DNA of 20,556 bases, from the NCBI GenBank assembly GCA_964502775.1, contig CAZCYE010000025.1, positions 1-20,556 of the forward strand. Direction: 5' to 3'. Below the pieces are notes generated by a model that was not told the origin of the DNA, made no database searches, and saw only the letters and a list, made by a program, of their open reading frames with translations. Below are positions 7,128 through 14,062 of this stretch, piece by piece. The stretch comes from CAZCYE01 sp964502775. Lineage in GTDB: Bacteria; Actinomycetota; Acidimicrobiia; IMCC26256; PALSA-555. Positions within the stretch are counted from its first letter, which is position 1; every line of letters starts with the position of its first letter. The translations under genes were made by a program, and so were the position numbers.

Positions 7128-7405
7128 CGGGCGCCGGAGGTGGGCGCCGGGCGACCGCCTTCCTCGACGGCCTTGCGCCACCGCTTCACGGCGCGGGCGT
7201 GGCCGTTGGCCCCGTGGCGGAACAGCCCGCCGGTGCGCACGCGCCGGACCTTGCGCTCGAGGTCCTTGAGGAGCCCCCGCAGGTCGTCCTCGGGCCCGGC
7301 GGACGACACCCGGTCGAAGCGCTCGTGGATCTCGTCGAAGCGCCTGCGCACCTGGCCGTACTCGTCCTCGAGCCGCTTACGGGCCTGCTCGACCGATCTC
7401 GCCAT
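7124..7405 (-). CDS. Small charged helical protein of unknown function
   Basis: A 93-residue protein rich in Arg, Glu and Lys, beginning MARSVEQARKRLEDEYGQVRRRFDE. Residues 1-35 and 43-58 have heptad-like spacing consistent with amphipathic helices or a coiled coil. The C-terminal third is basic (AVKRWRKAVEEGG). No signal peptide, membrane segment or catalytic motif is visible. The start is well supported: on the minus strand AGGAGG (plus-strand 7411-7416) sits 5 nt before the ATG. The gene is convergent with the aldolase and divergent from the helicase. I do not recognise a family; a nucleic-acid-associated or structural role would only be a guess. Confidence 0.7.
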   Translation of the reverse strand: MARSVEQARKRLEDEYGQVRRRFDEIHERFDRVSSAGPEDDLRGLLKDLERKVRRVRTGGLFRHGANGHARAVKRWRKAVEEGGRPAPTSGAR

Positions 7406-7501
7406 GCCAGCCTCCTCGTGGTCGGTGAGCCAGCGTAGGTTGCCGGTGGGGTAGGGCGCCTGTCCAACGCGTCACCGAGCAGTGCCGCGGGGGAGCGTCG
7501 G

Positions 7502-7507
7502 TACGAT
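7502..7507 (+). promoter_or_regulatory. TACGAT -10 box, leaderless-type promoter of the helicase gene
   Basis: TACGAT lies 8 nt before the ATG at 7516, which has no Shine-Dalgarno. The spacing places the transcription start at or within about 2 nt of the ATG, suggesting a leaderless mRNA. No clear -35 element is visible. Confidence 0.5.
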
Positions 7508-7515
7508 GAGCCGAC

Positions 7516-10500
7516 ATGCCCGACGCCACGCTCCCCGGTGCCGCGTCTGACGGCGCCGCCTCGGAGCCGTCGGGCGACCAGGCCGACAGCCCGGAGGCGG
7601 GGCCGCCCGGGCTCAACCCGGCGCAGCGCGACGCGGTCACCGCCCCTGACGGCCCGATCCTCGTGGTGGCCGGCGCGGGCTCGGGCAAGACCCGGGTGCT
7701 CACGCACCGCGTCGCCCACCTGATCGAGACGCGCCGGGCCTCGCCGTTCGGGGTGCTGGCGATCACGTTCACCAACAAGGCTGCCGACGAGATGAAGGAG
7801 CGGGTGGCGACGCTGGTCGGCCCGGTCGCCCGCCGGATGTGGGTCTCCACCTTCCACTCCGCCTGCTCCCGGATCCTGCGCCAGGAGGCGGCCCGGGTGG
7901 GGCTGCGCCCCACCTTCTCCATCTACGACCAGTCCGACTCGGTCCGCCTCGTCGACTACGTGCGTCGCGGCCTCAACCTCGATCCCAAGCGCTTTCCCCC
8001 TCGCCAGCTCCACGCCCGCATCTCGGCGCTCAAGAACGAGCTCATCGAGCCGTCGGAGGCCGCGGCGTCGGCCGTCACCACCTTGGAGCGGCGGTCCGCC
8101 GAGGTCTACGGCGAGTACCAGCGGCGCCTGTTGGAGGCGTCGGCCGTCGACTTCGACGACCTGCTGGTGCTGGCGGTGAAGCTCTTCCGTGAGCACCCCG
8201 ACGCGCTGGCCCGGTGGCGCCACCGGTTCGCGCACCTGCTCGTCGACGAGTTCCAGGACACGAACATGGCCCAGTGGGAGCTCGTGCGCCTGCTCTCCGA
8301 GGAGCACCGCAACGTGATGGTGGTCGGCGATCACGACCAGTGCCTCGTAGAGGGAACGCCGGTCACGATGGCCGACGGCTCGACGCGTCCCATCGAGGAA
8401 GTGCGGCCGGGGGATCTCGTGCGCTCGTGTTACGGCAGTGGCGACTTCCGTGGCGCGCCGGTGACCCGCGTCCACCGGTCGATGTCGTCGGCGGGGGTCG
8501 CGGTGACGCTTGCGAGCGGGCGCCGCATCGTCTCGACCCGCGAGCACACGCACTTCGCCGGTTTCGTGGTGGGCAGGACACCCCAGCAGCACGTCACGTA
8601 CGTGATGTGGCGCGCCGACAAGGGCTTTCGGGTCGGCGTCTCACGGACCTACACCGACGGGCAGGCCAAGCCCATCCTCGGTCCGATCCTGCGCTGCAAC
8701 CACGAGCACGCCGACGCCATGTGGGTGGTTTCCGTGCACGCCACCGAGGCCGACGCGCGCTTCGCCGAGTCACTGCTCGCGGCTCGCTACGGGCTCCCCA
8801 CCGTTCCCTACCAGGCCCGCAATCCCGAACGGGCGGGTGATCGCAGCCTGGTGGGCAACCAGGGCCTGCTCGACGCGCTCTTCGCGGAGCTCGATACGGA
8901 GAAGGGCGGCGATCGCCTGCTGGCCGATCACGGGCTCTCGTTCGAGCATCCGCACCACAACCCCGCGACCCGAACGATCCGGGCGACCGGATTGCCCCGC
9001 CGACGCCTCAGCGTGGTGCTCTGCGGTGACCGGCGGGGCCGCACCCCGATGCATCGCATCTCATTGTTCGGCTACGACGACGAGGGTCGCCGAGCCCTTG
9101 AATCGATCGGGCTGAGCGTGCGGCCGGCCCGGCAGGGATCGAGTGGCTGGCGCTTCGAGACGTGCAACGCCGATATGGGCGTGATCGCCGCGATCGTCGA
9201 GCGGGTGCGGCAGGTGCTCGACGTGAGGGTGCGGCACATGGCACGCCTGGCTCGTAACGACGACAGCCCCACGGCCAACGCGCTGCCCTTCCTCCCGGCA
9301 TCGTCGGTGCGGCCGGGGATGGTGATGGTCGACGAGACGGGTGAGTTCGACACGGTGACCGAGGTCGAGATGATCGATCTCGACCGCCCGGTCTACGACC
9401 TCGACATCGAGCCGACGCACAACTTCGTTGCCGGCGGCATCGTGACCCATAACTCGGTCTACGCCTTCCGCGGAGCGGACTATCGCAACCTCGCGCGCTT
9501 CGAGGCCGTGTTCCCCGAGCGCACGCTCATCGTGCTCGACCAGAACTACCGCTCGACGAAGCCAATCCTCGAGGCGGCCAACGCGGTGATCACCAACAAC
9601 ATCGCTCGCCAGCCCAAGCACCTCTGGACCGAGCAGGAGGGCGGCGAGCAGATCGTCCGCTACCACGCCGACGACGAGCACGACGAGGCCCGCTACTGCG
9701 TCCAGGAGATCGCGCGTCTCACCGAGCAGGAGGGCTACCGCTACGGCGACATCGCCGTCTTCTACCGCACGAACGCGCAGAGCCGGGTGATCGAGGAGGT
9801 GCTCGTGCGCGCCGGCATCCCCTACCGCGTCTTCGGCGGGGTGAAGTTCTACGACCGCCGTGAGGTCAAGGATGCGCTTGCGTACCTGCGGGCGCTGGTG
9901 AACCCCGACGATGAGGTGAGCTGGAAGCGAGTGGTCAACGTCCCCAAGCGGGGTGTGGGTGATACGTCCGTCGCCAAGGTCGACGCCTACGCCCGCCAGA
10001 CCGGATTGACGTTTCGTGATGCGTTGGCCGAAGCCCCCGCCGCGGGCGTCACGGGCAAGGCGCTCGGCGGGATCAAGGACCTCCTCGCGTTGACGTCGCA
10101 GCTCGAGCGCGTCGCGCACACAGGAGTGTCGCCGCTGGTCGACGCGATCCTCGATCGCACGGGCTACATCGCCGAGCTGGAGGCCGAGCACACCATCGAG
10201 GCCCAGGGGCGGATCGAGAACCTGCGCGAGCTGGTGGGGGTGTGTGCCGAGTTCGACACCGCCCTCGATGCGGGCGAGATGTCGGGGCTCCCCGGGATCG
10301 CGGGGGTGGGCACGCCCGGCGCCGATGGCGATGCCACTCCGGCATCGGTGGTGGTGCCCGAGGGACTCGCCCGGGTGCAGGCGTTCCTGGAGGCCGTGGC
10401 CCTGGTCACCGACATGGACGTGTCCGAAGCGGCCGAGGTCGGCACCGACACCAGCACCGTGTCGCTCATGACCCTGCACGCGGCCAAGGGCCTGGAGTTC

Positions 10501-11010
10501 CCGGTGGTCTTCATCGCGGGCCTCGAGGACGGTGTGTTCCCGCACAGCCGCAGCCTCGGCGAGCCCGACGAGCTGGAGGAGGAGCGTCGGCTCTGCTACG
10601 TGGGGATCACCCGCGCCATGCAGCGGCTGTACCTCTGCCACGCGTGGAGTCGCACGCTGTTCGGGGCGACCGACTACCGCTTGCCCAGCCGGTTCCTTGC
10701 CGAGATCCCCGAGGACCTCGTGCGCGTCATCGGTGACGACGCCATCGGACGAGGAGGCCGCTCGGGAGGTGGGCGGGGCGCGCACCGCGACGCGGTCGTG
10801 GCGGCGTCGCTACGGCCGCACGGTCCGTTGTTGAGCGGGGCTTCGTCGCTCGGGCTGCGCGTCGGTGACGACGTGGTGCACGACACGTTCGGCGAAGGGG
10901 TGATCATCGACGTGGAGGGCAGCGGTGACCAGGCCGAGGCGATCGTGCGGTTCGGGGACAAGGGGGAGAAGCGACTCCTGCTCACATGGGCGCCGCTCCG
11001 GCGCCCATGA
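7516..11010 (+). CDS. pcrA: UvrD/PcrA superfamily 1A DNA helicase, interrupted by an intein
   Basis: ATP-dependent 3'-5' DNA helicase for nucleotide excision repair and replication-fork or transcription-conflict resolution. The precursor has 1164 residues. Removing intein residues 276-646 leaves a 793-residue helicase, a normal length. Motifs in order: Q motif LNPAQRDAV (33-41), Walker A GAGSGKT (53-59), Ia ITFTNKAADEM (83-93), Walker B LLVDEFQDTN (241-250), motif III GDHDQ (271-275) continued after the intein by SVYAFRGA (647-654), motif IV LDQNYRST (674-681), motif V MTLHAAKGLEFPVVF, and motif VI EERRLCYVGITRAMQRLYL. The last ~50 residues (VGDDVVHDTFGEGVIIDVEG) match the Tudor-like C-terminal domain of PcrA/UvrD that contacts RNA polymerase. 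All catalytic motifs look intact, so function presumably requires protein splicing. UvrD1 would be an equally fair name. Confidence 0.96.
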   Translation: MPDATLPGAASDGAASEPSGDQADSPEAGPPGLNPAQRDAVTAPDGPILVVAGAGSGKTRVLTHRVAHLIETRRASPFGVLAITFTNKAADEMKERVATLVGPVARRMWVSTFHSACSRILRQEAARVGLRPTFSIYDQSDSVRLVDYVRRGLNLDPKRFPPRQLHARISALKNELIEPSEAAASAVTTLERRSAEVYGEYQRRLLEASAVDFDDLLVLAVKLFREHPDALARWRHRFAHLLVDEFQDTNMAQWELVRLLSEEHRNVMVVGDHDQCLVEGTPVTMADGSTRPIEEVRPGDLVRSCYGSGDFRGAPVTRVHRSMSSAGVAVTLASGRRIVSTREHTHFAGFVVGRTPQQHVTYVMWRADKGFRVGVSRTYTDGQAKPILGPILRCNHEHADAMWVVSVHATEADARFAESLLAARYGLPTVPYQARNPERAGDRSLVGNQGLLDALFAELDTEKGGDRLLADHGLSFEHPHHNPATRTIRATGLPRRRLSVVLCGDRRGRTPMHRISLFGYDDEGRRALESIGLSVRPARQGSSGWRFETCNADMGVIAAIVERVRQVLDVRVRHMARLARNDDSPTANALPFLPASSVRPGMVMVDETGEFDTVTEVEMIDLDRPVYDLDIEPTHNFVAGGIVTHNSVYAFRGADYRNLARFEAVFPERTLIVLDQNYRSTKPILEAANAVITNNIARQPKHLWTEQEGGEQIVRYHADDEHDEARYCVQEIARLTEQEGYRYGDIAVFYRTNAQSRVIEEVLVRAGIPYRVFGGVKFYDRREVKDALAYLRALVNPDDEVSWKRVVNVPKRGVGDTSVAKVDAYARQTGLTFRDALAEAPAAGVTGKALGGIKDLLALTSQLERVAHTGVSPLVDAILDRTGYIAELEAEHTIEAQGRIENLRELVGVCAEFDTALDAGEMSGLPGIAGVGTPGADGDATPASVVVPEGLARVQAFLEAVALVTDMDVSEAAEVGTDTSTVSLMTLHAAKGLEFPVVFIAGLEDGVFPHSRSLGEPDELEEERRLCYVGITRAMQRLYLCHAWSRTLFGATDYRLPSRFLAEIPEDLVRVIGDDAIGRGGRSGGGRGAHRDAVVAASLRPHGPLLSGASSLGLRVGDDVVHDTFGEGVIIDVEGSGDQAEAIVRFGDKGEKRLLLTWAPLRRP
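8341..9453 (+). mobile_element. In-frame intein (371 residues) inside helicase motif III
   Basis: A protein-splicing element from Cys1 (TGC at 8341) to Asn371 (AAC at 9451), followed by Ser +1 of the host (TCG at 9454). Block A is CLVEGTPVTMADGSTRPIEEV. Block B is VSTREHTHFAG, with the TxxH motif at Thr66-His69. Block F is VYDLDIEPTHNFVA (351-364). Block G is GGIVTHN with penultimate His370. All splicing residues are present, so splicing should be active. The insertion splits GDHDQ from SVYAFRGA, the most conserved part of motif III. The middle (about 85-305) shows no LAGLIDADG motif. Instead it has YVMWRADKGFRVGVSR (87-102) and W128...E143 in FAESLLAARYGLP, a faint GIY-YIG-like pattern. It is therefore larger than a mini-intein but has no classical homing endonuclease. 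Confidence 0.95.
10985..11009 (+). terminator. Hairpin over the helicase stop codon
   Basis: CATGGGCGCC (10985-10994) pairs perfectly with GGCGCCCATG (11000-11009) around the loop GCTCC. It covers the last helicase codons and most of the TGA (11008-11010). There is no U-tract, so termination is only suggested. The convergent gene ends 66 bp further on. Confidence 0.45.
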
Positions 11011-11040
11011 CGAGCCGAGCGCCGCTCCGGCGCCCATGAC
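10990..11040. repeat. Two direct copies of a 22-bp hairpin-forming unit
   Basis: The 22-bp sequence at 10990-11011 (GCGCCGCTCC... ending CCATGAC) is repeated exactly at 11019-11040, giving a 29-bp period; the base after each copy differs and is followed by AGCC in both. The first copy encodes the helicase C-terminus, the second lies just after the stop codon. Each copy can fold GGCGCC-type stems. Confidence 0.85.
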
Positions 11041-11075
11041 CAGCCCGTGAACGAGGGGGGCGAGCGGGCAGGATC

Positions 11076-11519
11076 TCAGGCGTCGGTCGCCGGCACGAGG
11101 CGGCGGAAGTCCACGAGGACGGAGTCCTTGAGCTCGCCGCGCTCGGGGAACACCAGCTCGTAGCGGTCGAGCGCCCCCCGAGCGATCCTCTTGCCCTCGC
11201 AGTCCGCATACGAATCGATGGATCCCCGCCAGCGCACGGTGCAGTCGGTCCCCGGCCGCCGGGCGATGTAGGCCACCAGCTCGCCGCGCTCGAGGTCGAG
11301 CCACAGCCCGGTCCCGCCCCCGGGATGTGGGATGTAGGAGGGGCTGTCCGAGTCGGCGATGGGCTCGCGCACCTGGCGCTCGGGACCGATGTACACGCGG
11401 CCCACCTTGGTGTCGGTCCCGGTGGCCAGCACGAGGAGCACCCCGATGACCACGGCCGCCAGCACCACGATGGCCGTGGTCATCACCAGGAGCCGGCGGT
11501 CGCTTCGGGCCGGGGGCAC
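11076..11519 (-). CDS. Membrane-anchored extracytoplasmic protein, unknown function
   Basis: A 147-residue protein with an N-terminal Arg-containing segment and one transmembrane helix (about residues 11-33: VMTTAIVVLAAVVIGVLLVLA-like), followed by a ~110-residue domain expected outside the cell. That domain has two cysteines, Cys93 in GTDCTVRWRG and Cys107 in YADCEGKRIARG, which could form a disulphide. Their spacing faintly recalls the two cluster-binding boxes of Rieske proteins, but the histidines are missing, so no iron-sulphur cluster is predicted. A GTG start at 11519 is used; an internal ATG 12 codons later (LLVMTT) would remove the cytoplasmic segment. It is convergent with the helicase and divergent from sucC. 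I do not recognise a family. Confidence 0.65.
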   Translation of the reverse strand: MPPARSDRRLLVMTTAIVVLAAVVIGVLLVLATGTDTKVGRVYIGPERQVREPIADSDSPSYIPHPGGGTGLWLDLERGELVAYIARRPGTDCTVRWRGSIDSYADCEGKRIARGALDRYELVFPERGELKDSVLVDFRRLVPATDA

Positions 11520-11627
11520 GGGCCCATTGTGGTCCGAGCGTCAGGCGCAGCCAGCACGCAGCCAGCACGCGGCGAGAAGCGGTCCCGAGGTTCCGGCAAC
11601 GAATGGCTTGGCCGCGATCGGGGCCCC

Positions 11628-11633
11628 TAACGT
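11628..11633 (+). promoter_or_regulatory. Possible TAACGT -10 box of sucCD
   Basis: TAACGT matches TANNNT and equals the box found in the vapB promoter of this window. A start about 7 nt downstream would leave a leader of roughly 35 nt containing the sucC ribosome binding site. There is no clear -35 box. Confidence 0.3.
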
Positions 11634-11674
11634 GGGCGGCCGCCGCCGCACGGAGCGTCGGCACGGGAGTCTCG

Positions 11675-12826
11675 GTGGATCTCTTCGAGTACCAGGGTAA
11701 GCAGTTGCTGGCGTGCTACGGCATCTCCACGCCGGAGGGCGAGGCGGTGACGGGCGTCGACGAGGCGGTGGCCGCTGCGGGGCGCATCGGCTACCCGGTC
11801 GCCATCAAGGCCCAGGTGCATGTGGGCGGGCGGGGCAAGGCCGGTGGCATCAAGTTGGCGGCCGACGAGGCCGAGTGCCGCGAGCACGCCGCGAAGATCC
11901 TCGGCATGGACATCAAGGGCCACACCGTCGAGGTGGTCTGGGTCGAGCACGCGAGCGACATTGCCCGTGAGTACTACGCCTCCTTCACGCTCGATCGCTC
12001 GGCCCGGTTGCACCTCGGGATGCTCTCGGCGCGCGGCGGCGTGGACATCGAGGAGGTTGCCGCCACCGAGCCCGAGGCCATCGCGCGCCTCCACATCGAC
12101 CCGGTCGACGGGCTGAGCGTGTCGACGTGCGAGGAGTGGGTGGCCGCGGCCCACATCGACGAGGCGGCCCGGCCCGGCACGGTCGAGGTGCTCACCAAGC
12201 TGTGGCGCTGCTACGAAGACGCCGACGCCGACCTGGTGGAGATCAACCCGCTCATCCTCACCACCGACGGCGTGGTGCGAGCGCTCGACGCGAAGGTGAC
12301 GTTGGATGCCAACGCCGTGTTCCGCCACCCCGACTACGCCCAGTACCACGAGACCCAGCCCCGGGACGCCCGCGAGCGCGCCGCGCACGAGAGGGGCCTC
12401 CAGTACGTGGGCCTCGAGGGGACGGTGGGCGTCATCGCCAACGGTGCCGGCCTCGCCATGGCCACCGTCGACGTCGTCAACGAGGTGGGCGGGCACCCGG
12501 CGAACTTCCTCGACATCGGTGGCGGGGCCAGCGCCGAGGTGATGGCGAGCGCGCTCACGGTCATCAATGACGACCCCGACGTGCGGTCCATCTTCATCAA
12601 CATCTTCGGCGGCATCACCAAGGGCGAGGATGTGGCGAACGGCATCGTGGAGGCGCTCGGCCGGGTGGCGATCGACGCGCCCATCGTCGTGCGCCTCGAC
12701 GGCACGAACGCCACCGAGGGGCGGGCCATCCTCGAGCCGCACCGCTCGGAGCGCCTCCAGGTGGCGCCCACCATGCTCGACGCGGCCCGGCTCGCGGTGC
12801 GCCTCGCCGCCGAGGCCCGAGCATGA
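11675..12826 (+). CDS. sucC: Succinate-CoA ligase, beta subunit
   Basis: With SucD it interconverts succinyl-CoA and succinate with substrate-level NTP formation in the citric acid cycle. The protein has 383 residues, normal for SucC. It begins VDLFEYQGKQLL, followed by the ATP-grasp domain with YPVAIKAQVHVGGRGKAGGIK and CYEDADADLVEINPLIL (metal and nucleotide binding). The C-terminal CoA-ligase domain has GNGAG-like VGVIANGAGLAM, NFLDIGGGASAE and FINIFGGITKGEDVANGI, then RLDGTNATEGRAIL. The GTG at 11675 is chosen because GGGAG at 11665-11669 lies 5 nt upstream and because the family N-terminus starts there. A longer frame from 11603 adds residues without homology. sucD follows 13 bp after the stop. 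Confidence 0.97.
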   Translation: MDLFEYQGKQLLACYGISTPEGEAVTGVDEAVAAAGRIGYPVAIKAQVHVGGRGKAGGIKLAADEAECREHAAKILGMDIKGHTVEVVWVEHASDIAREYYASFTLDRSARLHLGMLSARGGVDIEEVAATEPEAIARLHIDPVDGLSVSTCEEWVAAAHIDEAARPGTVEVLTKLWRCYEDADADLVEINPLILTTDGVVRALDAKVTLDANAVFRHPDYAQYHETQPRDARERAAHERGLQYVGLEGTVGVIANGAGLAMATVDVVNEVGGHPANFLDIGGGASAEVMASALTVINDDPDVRSIFINIFGGITKGEDVANGIVEALGRVAIDAPIVVRLDGTNATEGRAILEPHRSERLQVAPTMLDAARLAVRLAAEARA

Positions 12827-12839
12827 GCAGACGACCGGC

Positions 12840-13727
12840 GTGAGCATCTTCGTCGACGAGACGACCAAGGTCGTCTACCAGGGTCTCACCGGCTCTCAGG
12901 GCCGCTTCTACGGCCTGTTGAACCGCGCCTACGGCACCCAGGTGGTGGCCGGTACCAACCCCAAGAAGGCGGGTACCGACGTCGAGGGCATCCCGATCTT
13001 CGCCACCGTCGCCGACGCCGTGGCCGCGACCGGCGCGACCACCTCGTGCATCTTCGTCCCCGCGGCCGGCGTGCGCGATGCCGTGCTCGAGGCCGCCACG
13101 GGCGGCGTGGAGTTCGTGGTGGTGATCACCGAGGGCGTGCCGATGCACGACGAGGCGTGGCTCTACAACCATCTCCGCCGCGAGCACCCGAACGTCCGGC
13201 TCCTCGGACCCAACTGCCCGGGCATCATCACCCCCGGTCAGTGCAACATCGGGATCACCGCCGGCCACATCGCCAAGGCCGGGGGCCCGGTGGGCATCGT
13301 GAGCCGCTCGGGCACGCTCACGTACCAGGCCCTCTACGAGCTCGAGCAGAAGGGCATCGGCGTGACCACGTGCGTCGGGATCGGCGGGGACCCCGTGCCC
13401 GGCACGAGCTTTATCGACTGCCTGCGCGCCTTCGAGGCCGACCCCGAGACCCGGGCGGTGATGATGATCGGCGAGATCGGGGGATCGGCCGAGGAGGAGG
13501 CCGCCGCCTACATCGAGGCCGAGATGACCAAGCCCGTCGTCGCCTACGTGGCCGGGGTCACGGCCCCGCCGGGCAAGAAGATGGGCCATGCCGGCGCCAT
13601 CGTCTCGGGGGGCAAGGGCACCGCCCAGGCCAAGATGGAAGCGCTCCAGGACGCGGGCGCCCGGGTGGGCACCAACCCCACCGCCGCGGGGGAGCTCATG
13701 GCCACCCTCGTCGCCTCGCTCCCGTAG
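12840..13727 (+). CDS. sucD: Succinate-CoA ligase, alpha subunit
   Basis: Partner of SucC; binds CoA and carries the phosphohistidine. The protein has 295 residues, normal length. Features: SIFVDETTKVVYQGLTGSQGRFY at the N-terminus (CoA-binding Rossmann fold), GTNPKKAG (39-45 region), CIFVPAAGVRDAV, NCPGIITPGQCNIGI, SRSGTLTYQA, GIGGDPVPGTSFID, GEIGGSAEEEAA, and the active-site His250 in GKKMGHAGAIVSGGKGTA. The GTG start at 12840 is preferred because upstream in-frame sequence overlaps sucC and lacks family similarity. No strong Shine-Dalgarno is visible, so translation may be coupled to sucC. The two genes form an operon. Confidence 0.97.
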   Translation: MSIFVDETTKVVYQGLTGSQGRFYGLLNRAYGTQVVAGTNPKKAGTDVEGIPIFATVADAVAATGATTSCIFVPAAGVRDAVLEAATGGVEFVVVITEGVPMHDEAWLYNHLRREHPNVRLLGPNCPGIITPGQCNIGITAGHIAKAGGPVGIVSRSGTLTYQALYELEQKGIGVTTCVGIGGDPVPGTSFIDCLRAFEADPETRAVMMIGEIGGSAEEEAAAYIEAEMTKPVVAYVAGVTAPPGKKMGHAGAIVSGGKGTAQAKMEALQDAGARVGTNPTAAGELMATLVASLP

Positions 13728-13773
13728 CTCTGCACAGAGCTCTGCATCACGCCCGGAGGCCGTGCGTCAGCCT

Positions 13774-13811
13774 TCAACATATGAGCATGCTAACGTATGC
13801 TCATATGTTGA
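13774..13811. promoter_or_regulatory. 15-bp perfect inverted repeat, probable VapBC operator
   Basis: The left arm TCAACATATGAGCAT (13774-13788) and the right arm ATGCTCATATGTTGA (13797-13811) are exact inverted repeats around an 8-bp centre (GCTAACGT). The right arm contains the antitoxin start codon (ATG 13805) and the centre contains the -10 box TAACGT. VapBC complexes are known to repress their own promoters by binding such repeats, so an autoregulatory operator is the natural reading. The element is strikingly AT-rich against its surroundings. Confidence 0.8.
13791..13796 (+). promoter_or_regulatory. TAACGT -10 box of vapBC, leaderless-type
   Basis: TAACGT lies exactly in the spacer of the operator palindrome, 8 nt before ATG 13805, with no Shine-Dalgarno between. 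This implies transcription starting at or very near the start codon, with operator-bound repressor covering the promoter. Confidence 0.5.
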
Positions 13812-14062
13812 GCAGACGGCTGCAGATCCTGATCGACGAAGACCGCTACGAGCGGGTCTCGTCCGAGGCTCGGTCGCGCGGGGTCCCCGTGGCCGTGATC
13901 GTGCGAGAGGCCATCGATCGTTCCTTTCCGGGCGAGGCAACGCGGCGGGCCGCGATCGACGAGATCCTCGCCGCCGAGCCCATGTCCGTCCCCGAGACCG
14001 TCGAGGAGCTGCGGCGCGAGGTCGAGAGCGCGCACGCGGCAACCTCCGCCGGCACTGGGTGA
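13805..14062 (+). CDS. vapB: VapB-type antitoxin
   Basis: An 85-residue protein beginning MLSRRLQILIDEDRYERVSSEARSRG, which fits a ribbon-helix-helix DNA-binding domain (about residues 1-43, with VPVAVIVREAIDRSF as the second helix region). An acidic C-terminal tail (EILAAEPMSVPETVEELRREV) would wrap the toxin. It should neutralise VapC and, with it, bind the operator overlapping its own start. Upstream in-frame ATGs (13781, 13787) lie in the operator's left arm; 13805 is chosen from the family N-terminus and the promoter spacing. Its TGA overlaps the toxin GTG (GTGA at 14059-14062), so translation is coupled. Confidence 0.85.
   Translation: MLSRRLQILIDEDRYERVSSEARSRGVPVAVIVREAIDRSFPGEATRRAAIDEILAAEPMSVPETVEELRREVESAHAATSAGTG

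Noticed and set aside
8341..9453. LAGLIDADG homing endonuclease in the intein
   Set aside because: I looked for paired LAGLIDADG-type helices and saw none; the central region is described instead as non-classical.
9061..10785. Long minus-strand frame (574 codons)
   Set aside because: Exactly antisense to helicase motifs; His/Asp/Arg/Val-rich product typical of GC-rich antisense frames.
11627..12868. Long minus-strand frame opposite sucC
   Set aside because: Antisense shadow of a clearly recognised enzyme, with no motif or ribosome binding site.
13781..13804. Upstream ATG starts for the antitoxin
   Set aside because: They add residues encoded by the operator palindrome and lie upstream of or within the -10 box; MLSRRLQILID fits the family start.
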